6,005 bases of DNA from Flavisolibacter sp. (lineage in GTDB: Bacteria; Bacteroidota; Bacteroidia; Chitinophagales; Chitinophagaceae), in contig JAICTW010000195.1 in assembly GCA_025936195.1 (NCBI GenBank), forward strand, positions 1 to 6,005, in the 5' to 3' direction. The notes beneath the pieces were generated by a model that was not told the origin of the DNA, ran no database searches, and saw only the letters and a list, made by a program, of their open reading frames with translations. Positions within the stretch are counted from its first letter, which is position 1, and the number at the start of each line of letters is the position of its first letter. This document shows positions 1 through 6,005 of this stretch, piece by piece. The position numbers and the translations under genes are program-made.

Positions 1-2085
1 GAAAAAGTTTTTCAGGATGCCGATGCTGATAGCTGGAGTGATTGGACGGCAACTTTAACCATGGACCCTTTTAAGTTGCCTGCATTGGATGGTGTTTCAT
101 TTAGTTTGAATGCAGGAATGTTTTATGATCATTCCACCGTAAAAAATCCCGAAGGTATGCCCTCAACATTGAGCGATGCAGATCTCACCGATAAAAATCC
201 TGTCATCGGTAACTCCTTGTGGACGGGCTTTTTTATTCCGCGTGTTGATGTGACCCTTCCTTCTCTTATAAAGAACGGAAAAATTTCGGATGATAAATTA
301 ATAATAGACGCAACCAATTTAATCCTGGATAAAGATGGATTAACGGGAGTTATTGCTGCAAGCAATGTATTAAATATTGATGAGGGATCTTTAGGCGGAT
401 GGTATTGTTCTTTGGACCAGATCAACATTAAACTTTTAAATTCTTCTTATAAAACAGGCGGGTTATATGGAAGACTCGTGCTTCCTTTTTCCAATAAGGA
501 TAATGTGCAAAGCCAGATTGCTTATTCCTGTATTTTATCGGCAGCAGGTAATGGCGGAGGTTTTACCTATCAATTTTCTGCCGGAGCAAAAGATGATATT
601 GATTTTTACGCCTGGTGGGCTCATTTAAATATCAGTACTGCAAAAATTGAGGTCACTAATAACAACAATAGTTCTTCAATTGTAGCCTCTGCTGAACTTT
701 CGGGTAAATTAAGCTTCAACGGAAATATTGCAGGTAACAAAATAGATCTGAATTTGATTGAAGTGGAGGGCTTTGTTGTGCAAACCCAGGAGCCTTATGT
801 GAGGGTTGAAAAAGCTACCATTGGATTTTCATCACCTCAACATCTGATAGACGGTTTCCCGGTTAGCATCACTAATATTAAACCAACCATTACCGGAAAG
901 AATCCGGGATTACAATTTGACCTAAGTTTATTTTTAAGTGATATAAACAGCAAGTTGCTGCCAACAGCAACAACCACTTTAACAGTGAAGGCTGAAATAC
1001 AAGCTGACCGTCCGATATGGTTACCATCGGGATTGGAACTGAACAAAGTGGAAATAGAAGGCAGCCTTGCAGGAATCGTGAAAATCAAAAAGGGCAGCCT
1101 TGAATTTTTTCATGATGATTCAACTTTTGGTGATGGCATACAAGGATCACTTGATGCTTCCTTTGCAGGATTAGACGCAGTGGAAGTTTCCACGCATGCA
1201 AAATTTGGTAAGAAATCATTTAACTACTGGTATTTTGATGCCTCAACTACGTTTCCGCCCATCCCTGTGGCACCAGGCATCAGCATTAATGGTTTTGGCG
1301 GCGGCGCTTATTACAATTTAGAAAAAACGGCTAACGATAATATCTCCGCAAAAGATTATTTCAAAAATATTTCGCAATACCAAATAGGCGCTTATGAACC
1401 GCAGAACGGAAGCTTTGGCTTTAAAGCAAAGGTTGGTGTGTGCACTAATGACGGATTTATTTTTACCGGATGGGCTGATATAGGCACTACGTTTAACACA
1501 ATTGGCGGCTTCAGCCTAAGTTCTATTGACGGTTCGGGTTATGGGCAATTATTAAAATCGGTTAGCGGAGTGGTAGCAGATGCAAAGTCACCCATTCAGG
1601 GAGCGATCAACTGGCATATTGGTATTGCCGATAAAGTTTATAGCATCAACGGACATGTGGAAATAAAAGAGCCTATGGTTGGAACTCCTGTGGTTCAGGG
1701 TAATGGATGGTTTGAGCTAATGGCTGATGTGGGCAATAATAATTATTATCTTAAGATAGGCGATCCTGAAAAGCAAAGGATCAATTTATCCGTTGCCGAT
1801 CTTCTTGATTTCAATGCCTATTTCATGGCAGGCAATCAAATCAATACTTCCATTCCTGATCCTGATCCGGCCATTGTGAATGTTTCCGAATTATCAGGCT
1901 ATCAAAAATTGAACTACAATCCCGATGCAGGAGGACTGGTATTTGGCGCCAGCATGAACTGCAAAAAGCGATTGAATTACCTCATCTTTTATCTTCAGGT
2001 CAGTGCAGGTGTTGGCTTTGATATTGACCTGGCCCACTATAAGGCCGGTTGTGGTGATAATCCTAATACACCCGGTCTTAACTGA
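1..2085 (+). CDS. Large beta-rich, probably secreted Bacteroidota protein, N-terminal side (5' partial, ends at an in-frame TGA)
   Basis: The frame is open from the first base: 20 sense codons precede the first ATG at 61, so that ATG is internal and the true start and any signal peptide lie upstream. The visible 694 residues have no transmembrane segment and no catalytic motif. They alternate hydrophobic and polar residues and are rich in Gly, Asn, Ser and aromatics, as in stacked beta structures. Landmarks, counting codon 1 at base 1, are GSLGGWYC (129-136), WW in a YAWWAH patch (about 203-208), GFGGGAYY (431-438), NGWFELMADV (about 569-578), and YFMAG followed by a Pro/Asp stretch IPDPDP (607-624). 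The general pattern resembles very large secreted proteins of Bacteroidota, some of which I believe carry a TANFOR repeat nearer the N-terminus; that link is from memory and unproven. The TGA at 2083-2085 is in frame with the next 580 codons, so this is probably the front part of one gene ending at 3828. Function is unknown. Confidence 0.85.
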   Translation, partial: EKVFQDADADSWSDWTATLTMDPFKLPALDGVSFSLNAGMFYDHSTVKNPEGMPSTLSDADLTDKNPVIGNSLWTGFFIPRVDVTLPSLIKNGKISDDKLIIDATNLILDKDGLTGVIAASNVLNIDEGSLGGWYCSLDQINIKLLNSSYKTGGLYGRLVLPFSNKDNVQSQIAYSCILSAAGNGGGFTYQFSAGAKDDIDFYAWWAHLNISTAKIEVTNNNNSSSIVASAELSGKLSFNGNIAGNKIDLNLIEVEGFVVQTQEPYVRVEKATIGFSSPQHLIDGFPVSITNIKPTITGKNPGLQFDLSLFLSDINSKLLPTATTTLTVKAEIQADRPIWLPSGLELNKVEIEGSLAGIVKIKKGSLEFFHDDSTFGDGIQGSLDASFAGLDAVEVSTHAKFGKKSFNYWYFDASTTFPPIPVAPGISINGFGGGAYYNLEKTANDNISAKDYFKNISQYQIGAYEPQNGSFGFKAKVGVCTNDGFIFTGWADIGTTFNTIGGFSLSSIDGSGYGQLLKSVSGVVADAKSPIQGAINWHIGIADKVYSINGHVEIKEPMVGTPVVQGNGWFELMADVGNNNYYLKIGDPEKQRINLSVADLLDFNAYFMAGNQINTSIPDPDPAIVNVSELSGYQKLNYNPDAGGLVFGASMNCKKRLNYLIFYLQVSAGVGFDIDLAHYKAGCGDNPNTPGLN
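2083..2085 (+). other. In-frame TGA interrupting a single long reading frame
   Basis: The codons around it read Pro-Gly-Leu-Asn-TGA-Trp-Tyr-Gly-Ile-Gly-Gln-Val-Asn. The frame before it is open to the window edge and the frame after it is open for 580 codons, so one base change, with no indel, is enough to explain the break. One-step ancestors include GGA (Gly), TGG (Trp), CGA (Arg), TTA (Leu), TCA (Ser) and TGC/TGT (Cys). Gly seems the best guess because N-G-W-[YF] also occurs upstream (NGWF, near residue 569), but this is inference. TGA acts as a normal stop at 3826-3828, which argues against genome-wide recoding. The following base is T, not the C typical of leaky UGA. Confidence 0.93.
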
Positions 2086-2103
2086 TGGTATGGAATAGGA
2101 CAG

Positions 2104-3828
2104 GTGAATGCACGCTTTGCAGGAGAAATGGGATTGTCTGTTGATCTGTTCTTTTATAAAGGTGATGTGAAAGCTTTGGATGTATATGCAAGCTTTGTAT
2201 TGCGGGGCGGCCTTCCTAATCCCTACTGGTTTGATGGCTATGCTCAGTTTGGATATGATGTTTTTGAAGGCGCTGTCAGTGGTAATGTGAATTTTCATAT
2301 TTCGGTTGGCGATAAATGCGTGCCGGAACAACAGGTGTTTACCATGCCATTGGTGCAGGAACTAAAACCTGCCGATCAAACTATCAATGTTCCGCTTAAT
2401 GCTTACCCCGAAGTAATATTTAATTATCCGGCAGCAAAACAATTTGACCTCATTGTGAAAGATGAAAATGGAGCAGACAAGGTACGCAGCTTCCGCCTGG
2501 AGATTGAAAACTGCACGGTTACCAATGTTGAGAACAATACGGTTTATGCTAATTACAACGACCCTCAAAGCTATCCTGTATTTGTTGACAATGCCCACAA
2601 AGATTTGATGCTGGGACCTGATGATGCTTTTCTTCCGCAGACAAGATATAAATTGGATATTAGTGTAAAGGCACGGGAACTATCAGGCAGTGAATGGAAA
2701 GATTCTTATTATAACGGATCGGTGGTGCAGGAAAACCAGTCAACCGCATTTAAAACCGGCGATTGCAAATTGGATGATTATATTTCTAATCCTGCCAATA
2801 GAGTAGGTGCTTATCCTTTTCCCAATCAGCGTTATTTTCTACAGGGCGAATCTAAACAAGGCGCCATCATACTTGATCGCGACTATGTTTGTGCCGGAAC
2901 TCCGCCGGAAGATTTTCAACTCATTGTCCGTTTTACTGCAGTGAAAAGCCATATGCTTCTCGGCTCGTATGAAAAGCCCCTCAACTTAACTGGCACCAAA
3001 TATTTCACCTTCGATATTCCTCCGCTGCCAAAGGAATGTTTGATAAGAGTGGAAGTGATCAAGCGAAAGCAATTGTCGGCAAATGATAACTATGTCTTAT
3101 CTAAATCCAATACACCACTGATTACTTCAGTGAATAAAATAATGTCTTCAAATTCCAACAACAGAGTCGTATTTTCTGCAAATCAATACAGTAGCATAGC
3201 ACAGTCTCCTGAGTATGCAAAAAATGTCCGGTTCACAAGCCTTAATACAGATCATGCACTGAAGTTGTCAAACAAAACAGTGGATATTGTTTTATATGAT
3301 TATCATTTCCGCACCAGCCATTACAATACGCTTTTCGATAAAATGAAAGCAATGAATTATTCCGCTACTAACGGATATTCTTCATTGGGTTCTCCAACGG
3401 TTAGTCTTCAGGCTGTTGAAAAATTTGACAGTTACGATGCGAATGGTTTTGTCAGCAATAAATACAAGGGAGGTTCATTGGTTTATTTTTCTCTCCCACT
3501 GATAACATTTAAAGAAACCTCCAATTACAATAGCTGGATGAGGAACCATGAGCTGCCTTGCGTGTATCAAAATTATACGGCAGCGGGCATGAGTCTTAAC
3601 AGTACCCGCATAGCCTCGGGAGTAAGCTATCAAACCATACAGCATATTGGAGTTGTCTGCACCGAAAATGGTTATTGCGTACCGCTGCGTCCCATTGATA
3701 TTACCAGCTATGACCCTGAATTGTCCCCCCAGGAAATACAGGCCGATGAACTGATGTCCTATTATTTGCAAAACACAATCAGAGTTGTATCGGTTAATTC
3801 ATCGTTCTCGAAATTTCAAACGCCATGA
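2104..3828 (+). CDS. C-terminal part of the same large secreted protein, with an Ig-like domain (likely separated by the nonsense codon)
   Basis: This frame is the direct in-frame continuation of the upstream one; the codons 2086-2103 between the TGA and the GTG at 2104 are also sense. GTG 2104 is only a nominal start: AGGA at 2097-2100 is too close to it, and there is no signal peptide. ATG 2128, preceded by AGGAG at 2121-2125, is also poorly spaced. Counting from GTG, residues 1-80 are Tyr/Phe/Gly-rich beta sequence. Residues about 85-220 look like a bacterial Ig-like domain of the SbsA/Big_5 kind: it opens KPADQTINVPLNAYPEVIFNY, has LPQTRYKLDISVKA in the middle and ends STAFKTGDC. Residues 225-330 (YPFPNQRYFL, then IILDRDYVC) look like another beta module. 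Residues 390-420 (DYHFRTSHYNTLFDKM) form a conserved-looking mixed segment. The C-terminus, FSKFQTP, has no recognisable T9SS sorting domain. If translation stops at 2085, this half is not exported and the gene is effectively a pseudogene; with readthrough it is the tail of a protein over 1275 residues. The stop overlaps the next start as ATGA. Confidence 0.75.
   Translation: MNARFAGEMGLSVDLFFYKGDVKALDVYASFVLRGGLPNPYWFDGYAQFGYDVFEGAVSGNVNFHISVGDKCVPEQQVFTMPLVQELKPADQTINVPLNAYPEVIFNYPAAKQFDLIVKDENGADKVRSFRLEIENCTVTNVENNTVYANYNDPQSYPVFVDNAHKDLMLGPDDAFLPQTRYKLDISVKARELSGSEWKDSYYNGSVVQENQSTAFKTGDCKLDDYISNPANRVGAYPFPNQRYFLQGESKQGAIILDRDYVCAGTPPEDFQLIVRFTAVKSHMLLGSYEKPLNLTGTKYFTFDIPPLPKECLIRVEVIKRKQLSANDNYVLSKSNTPLITSVNKIMSSNSNNRVVFSANQYSSIAQSPEYAKNVRFTSLNTDHALKLSNKTVDIVLYDYHFRTSHYNTLFDKMKAMNYSATNGYSSLGSPTVSLQAVEKFDSYDANGFVSNKYKGGSLVYFSLPLITFKETSNYNSWMRNHELPCVYQNYTAAGMSLNSTRIASGVSYQTIQHIGVVCTENGYCVPLRPIDITSYDPELSPQEIQADELMSYYLQNTIRVVSVNSSFSKFQTP
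3825..3828 (+). promoter_or_regulatory. ATGA stop/start overlap (translational coupling)
   Basis: The TGA ending the large gene (3826-3828) overlaps the ATG of the next gene (3825-3827). No Shine-Dalgarno sequence precedes it (the upstream bases are TTTCAAACGCC), as is usual in Bacteroidota. A ribosome ending the large gene could therefore restart here. If so, premature termination at 2085 would be expected to lower expression of the downstream genes (polarity). A second in-frame ATG at 3831 is an alternative start that costs two residues. Confidence 0.8.
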
Positions 3829-4475
3829 AGATGATATTTAAAAGAATTTTTTTTCTTGGTTTTATCTGTTGCCTGGTTTTAAAGAACTATGCACAGCTAA
3901 GAGCAGGCGCTGTTTCGCAGTCTTCTTCTTTTTCCAGTGCTTTAAATGGAACCACAAGAATAGCCGCAGTTAATCAGGCCGTCACTGCTGTTTCCAACGG
4001 AGCCGTTATCAATTCTTCAATGGGAGCATCTTCGGAAATATCAAATGGCTTTGGCAATTACTTCAGTCGCAATCAGGATATACTTATCAATTACAGTGTT
4101 CCGGATTGGGTACTGCTGGACCGTTTGTTATTAAGTGTCGGCATTTCACAACAAATTACCACCTTACTTAATCAGCAGGAGGAATGGCAAAATTCTAATC
4201 TTCCGCAATCTTCAAAGCAACAGATCATTGATTTGCTGCAACAACAAATCAACAAATTACAGGTGATCTGGGATGCCCTGAGTACGAGTTGCGCTCCTGT
4301 GAGTTTTAAGGATTACAGAACTATTGTCAATGCTGATATCCGTTACAATCCCCCTGTGGGAGGAACCATTGGTTTGCTCCCTGCAGAAAATGGGATCGTC
4401 AATTTTAATAACATTCCATACAGTGCCATTGAAGGTAATCCTGTAAAAGCAACCATTCTTATTTATAAAAAATAA
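3825..4475 (+). CDS. Small exported protein of unknown function with a Gln-rich helix
   Basis: This 216-residue protein is not one I recognise. It opens with a textbook signal peptide: basic MKMIFKR, a hydrophobic core to about residue 19, then NYA|QLRAG, giving a predicted signal peptidase I cut after residue 23 with Gln at +1. The two Cys at 15-16 lie inside the core and do not form a lipobox, so it is probably not a lipoprotein. Residues 27-80 are Ser/Ala/Gly/Asn-rich low-complexity sequence. Residues about 92-150 (VPDWVLLDRLLLSVGI, then a run with LLNQQEEW and LLQQQINKLQVIW) look helical and amphipathic, possibly a short coiled coil for oligomerisation. Residues 160-216 look beta-rich and end in VKATILIYKK. 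A single Cys (156) remains in the mature protein. Its position between two exported proteins, with overlaps on both sides, suggests a partner or assembly factor for them; this is inference. A T8 tract at 3847-3854 falls in codons 8-10. Confidence 0.88.
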   Translation: MKMIFKRIFFLGFICCLVLKNYAQLRAGAVSQSSSFSSALNGTTRIAAVNQAVTAVSNGAVINSSMGASSEISNGFGNYFSRNQDILINYSVPDWVLLDRLLLSVGISQQITTLLNQQEEWQNSNLPQSSKQQIIDLLQQQINKLQVIWDALSTSCAPVSFKDYRTIVNADIRYNPPVGGTIGLLPAENGIVNFNNIPYSAIEGNPVKATILIYKK

Positions 4476-4477
4476 TG
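4473..4477 (+). promoter_or_regulatory. TAATG stop/start overlap (translational coupling)
   Basis: The TAA of the small exported protein (4473-4475) shares its last A with the ATG at 4475-4477 of the FN3 gene. The upstream bases are A/T-rich (TATTTATAAAAAA) with no Shine-Dalgarno sequence. Together with the ATGA at 3825 this leaves no room for promoters or terminators between the three genes, so they are probably one operon. Confidence 0.8.
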
Positions 4478-6005
4478 AAGCATTTTTTAATTATACCGTT
4501 ACTGTTGTTTTTGTTTTTTGCTGATGCGCAAAAAAAACTTAGTCAACAAAAGCCTTTGGAAAAAGATACGCTGCCACGTACCTCTATGCATATCATCGCC
4601 CGTAACTATGGCGATTCCATTGTGGTGCGATGGGCACCCGGTAATTCAGTTGCATGGCTGCTTTCTCAAAAAAAAGGATTTGTGTTAAAGAGAATGGCTT
4701 TTACTAAAAACCAGAAGAACATTTATTCACTCATTGATTCTTCTTTGCTACTCATTCATCCATGGACGTTGAATGAATGGGCGGATCAATATAAATCCTC
4801 GCATGATAGTCTGACTGCTATGGCTGCACAATTGCTTTACGGCATAACCATGGACTTCAACAATACAAAAGAGGGCAATTCTTTATCTGCTATTGTTGAT
4901 AAATACAATGAGCAGGAAAACCGTTTTGGCTTTGCATTGATGCTCGCCGATTTTGATCCCGTTATTGCCAATGGTTTGGGTTTTCGTTTTGCTGATAAAA
5001 AAATAAGAAAGGATCTGTATTATCTGTACACCATCTATCCCGCAGAAGAGCAAACACAAATTCGAATTGACACAGCAAGGATTCTGATTAGCGCTGCGCA
5101 AAAAGATGAAAAAGAAAAGTTTCCCAATGTTACTGCTGTGGCAGGAGATAAGGTCATTAATGTTTTCTGGAAAGCGGGTATTCAACCACATTCTTATTCG
5201 GGATACATCATTGAACGGTCGGAAGATGGGAGAAACTTTGTAAGGCTCAACAGGTTACCCTACGTTTCTTTTGAAAATGAAAAAGGAAGCATGAAGCCTG
5301 TGCGGTATAGCGATTCTGTTGAAAGAAATTATAAGAATTATTATTATCGTGTAAGCGGCATCAATGCATTTGGAGATATTTCAGAGCCTTCACAGGTAAT
5401 AGTAGCTATGGCCGTTGATCTGACAGCACCCGAAGCGCCAATCATTACGGAAATAAAAACCGTGGATGAAGGAAAAATTCATTTCGCCTGGAATAAAAGT
5501 TTTCATGAACCCGATTTCAAAGGCTATGTGGTTGGAAGGAGTACTAATATTAACGGCCCCTTTGATCCGATCAACAAAGAATTCCTTCCTTTTGAAAAGA
5601 ATGAATTTACCGATGAACATCCCTCAGCAACGGCGCCCAATTATTATATGGTTGCTGCGGTTGATACTTCAGGCAATGCGGGACGTTCCATGCCTGCCTA
5701 CATGAATGTTGAAGATCATACGCCGCCTTTAGCACCGGCTGGATTGAATGGTCAAATTGATTCTTCCGGTATTGTGACCATCCGCTGGAACTGGGGAAAG
5801 GAGGCAGACCTTGCAGGTTATAAAATCTTTTTTGCCAATGCGCCCGATCACCAGTTTACTCCGTTGACAGGTGATTTGCTTACCGATACGCTTTATACAG
5901 ATTCCATCACGTTGAAAACGCTTACCAAAAAAATTTATTACAAGTTGATCGCCTATGACCGCTCTATGAATGCGAGTCCTTTTTCATCAATGTTAACGCT
6001 TAACA
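4475..6005 (+). CDS. Secreted fibronectin type III repeat protein (3' partial)
   Basis: The frame opens at ATG 4475 and stays open to the window edge (510 codons seen). Residues 1-19 form a signal peptide, a Leu/Phe-rich core ending ADA|Q, with no lipobox Cys. FN3 hallmarks (a Trp on strand B, a G-Y/F-x-[IV] strand C, a paired-Tyr strand F, then D/N-x-x-G-N) recur. Domain 2 is about 217-312 (W232, GYIIERSEDGRNF, YYYRVSGINAFGD). Domain 3 is about 317-411, opening TAPEAP (W339, GYVVGRS, YYMVAAVDTSGNAG). Domain 4 is about 415 onward, opening TPPLAP (W438/W440, GYKIFFAN, YYKLIAYDRSMNAS), and is nearly complete at the edge. An N-terminal region (about 38-205) has FN3-like flanks (DSIVVRWAP, GFVLKR, then FRFADKKIRKDLYYLYTIYP) around a helical stretch. 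FN3 arrays act as spacers or adhesion modules in extracellular proteins. No catalytic domain is visible, though one could follow beyond 6005. It is probably co-expressed with the two genes upstream as an extracytoplasmic partner. Confidence 0.93.
   Translation, partial: MKHFLIIPLLLFLFFADAQKKLSQQKPLEKDTLPRTSMHIIARNYGDSIVVRWAPGNSVAWLLSQKKGFVLKRMAFTKNQKNIYSLIDSSLLLIHPWTLNEWADQYKSSHDSLTAMAAQLLYGITMDFNNTKEGNSLSAIVDKYNEQENRFGFALMLADFDPVIANGLGFRFADKKIRKDLYYLYTIYPAEEQTQIRIDTARILISAAQKDEKEKFPNVTAVAGDKVINVFWKAGIQPHSYSGYIIERSEDGRNFVRLNRLPYVSFENEKGSMKPVRYSDSVERNYKNYYYRVSGINAFGDISEPSQVIVAMAVDLTAPEAPIITEIKTVDEGKIHFAWNKSFHEPDFKGYVVGRSTNINGPFDPINKEFLPFEKNEFTDEHPSATAPNYYMVAAVDTSGNAGRSMPAYMNVEDHTPPLAPAGLNGQIDSSGIVTIRWNWGKEADLAGYKIFFANAPDHQFTPLTGDLLTDTLYTDSITLKTLTKKIYYKLIAYDRSMNASPFSSMLTLN

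Noticed and set aside
2083..2145. Selenocysteine insertion or programmed readthrough at the TGA
   Set aside because: A bacterial SECIS hairpin should follow the UGA closely. The best pairing I see is a 4-bp TGCA/TGCA stem (about 2109-2121), which is too weak. The protein looks structural, with no redox motif around the site, and the base after TGA is T.
1894..2331. Minus-strand open frame of 145 codons spanning the TGA
   Set aside because: It lies antisense to clearly coding sequence on both sides, and its translation (Ile/His/Lys-rich, no domain pattern) looks like a shadow frame. The other minus-strand frames at 129-428, 837-1088, 2362-2598, 3475-3771, 4883-5191 and 5390-5620 were rejected for the same reason.
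1..3828. A genetic code with TGA as a sense codon (Trp or Gly)
   Set aside because: Trp is written TGG throughout. TGA closes the large frame at 3826-3828 exactly where the next signal-peptide gene starts, and that frame then meets another TGA and a TAA soon after. One internal TGA in more than 1900 codons is not recoding.
2104..3828. The downstream half as an independent gene with a natural start
   Set aside because: GTG 2104 and ATG 2128 both have purine-rich stretches that are too close to act as normal ribosome binding sites. The sequence before the GTG continues the same frame, and no signal peptide follows either start.
3825..3900. Lipoprotein signal in the 216-residue protein (Cys 15-16)
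   Set aside because: The Cys pair is in the middle of the hydrophobic core, preceded by Gly-Phe-Ile rather than a lipobox. A better signal peptidase I site (NYA|Q) follows.
3780..4490. Promoters or terminators between the genes
   Set aside because: Adjacent genes overlap by 1-4 bases. I saw no hairpin followed by a T run, and no convincing Bacteroidota -33/-7 element (TTTG / TAnnTTTG) positioned for either start.
5466..5705. Plus-strand 79-codon open frame
   Set aside because: It sits out of frame inside the FN3 gene, across the third FN3 domain, whose motifs are intact in the main frame.

Overview
The window looks like an accessory cell-envelope or secretion locus from a Bacteroidota bacterium, possibly in the Chitinophagia/Sphingobacteriia/Flavobacteriia range. 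The evidence is AT-leaning coding DNA, starts without Shine-Dalgarno sequences, and two signal peptides with predicted cleavage just before Gln (NYA|Q and ADA|Q), a habit of this phylum. Large, Asn/Ser/Gly/aromatic-rich beta proteins and a fibronectin type III (FN3) protein fit the same picture. The genus cannot be told from this sequence.

Layout: everything is on the + strand and almost every base is coding. (1) Bases 1-3828 are one continuous frame that is already open at the left edge. It encodes a very large, probably secreted, beta-rich protein. A single in-frame TGA at 2083-2085 cuts it into an upstream part (1-2085) and a downstream part (2086-3828), and the frame is otherwise open on both sides. 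The downstream part carries an Ig-like domain and the protein's C-terminus. (2) Bases 3825-4475 encode a 216-residue protein with a signal peptide that I do not recognise; its start overlaps the preceding stop (ATGA). (3) From 4475, with a one-base TAATG overlap, a second signal-peptide protein begins and is still open at 6005. It has at least three clear FN3 domains in tandem and, before them, what looks like a fourth FN3 fold split by a helical insertion.

The ATGA and TAATG overlaps point to one transcript with translational coupling. The simplest reading is a co-expressed set of exported proteins: a giant beta-rich surface or matrix protein, a small partner, and an FN3 adhesion or scaffold protein. 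No enzyme active site, transmembrane segment beyond the signal peptides, or Type IX C-terminal sorting signal was seen, so the biochemical function stays open. No promoter, terminator, RNA gene, mobile element or CRISPR array is visible. The most notable feature is the in-frame TGA. It may be a recent nonsense mutation, a sequencing error, or (less likely) a recoded or read-through stop.
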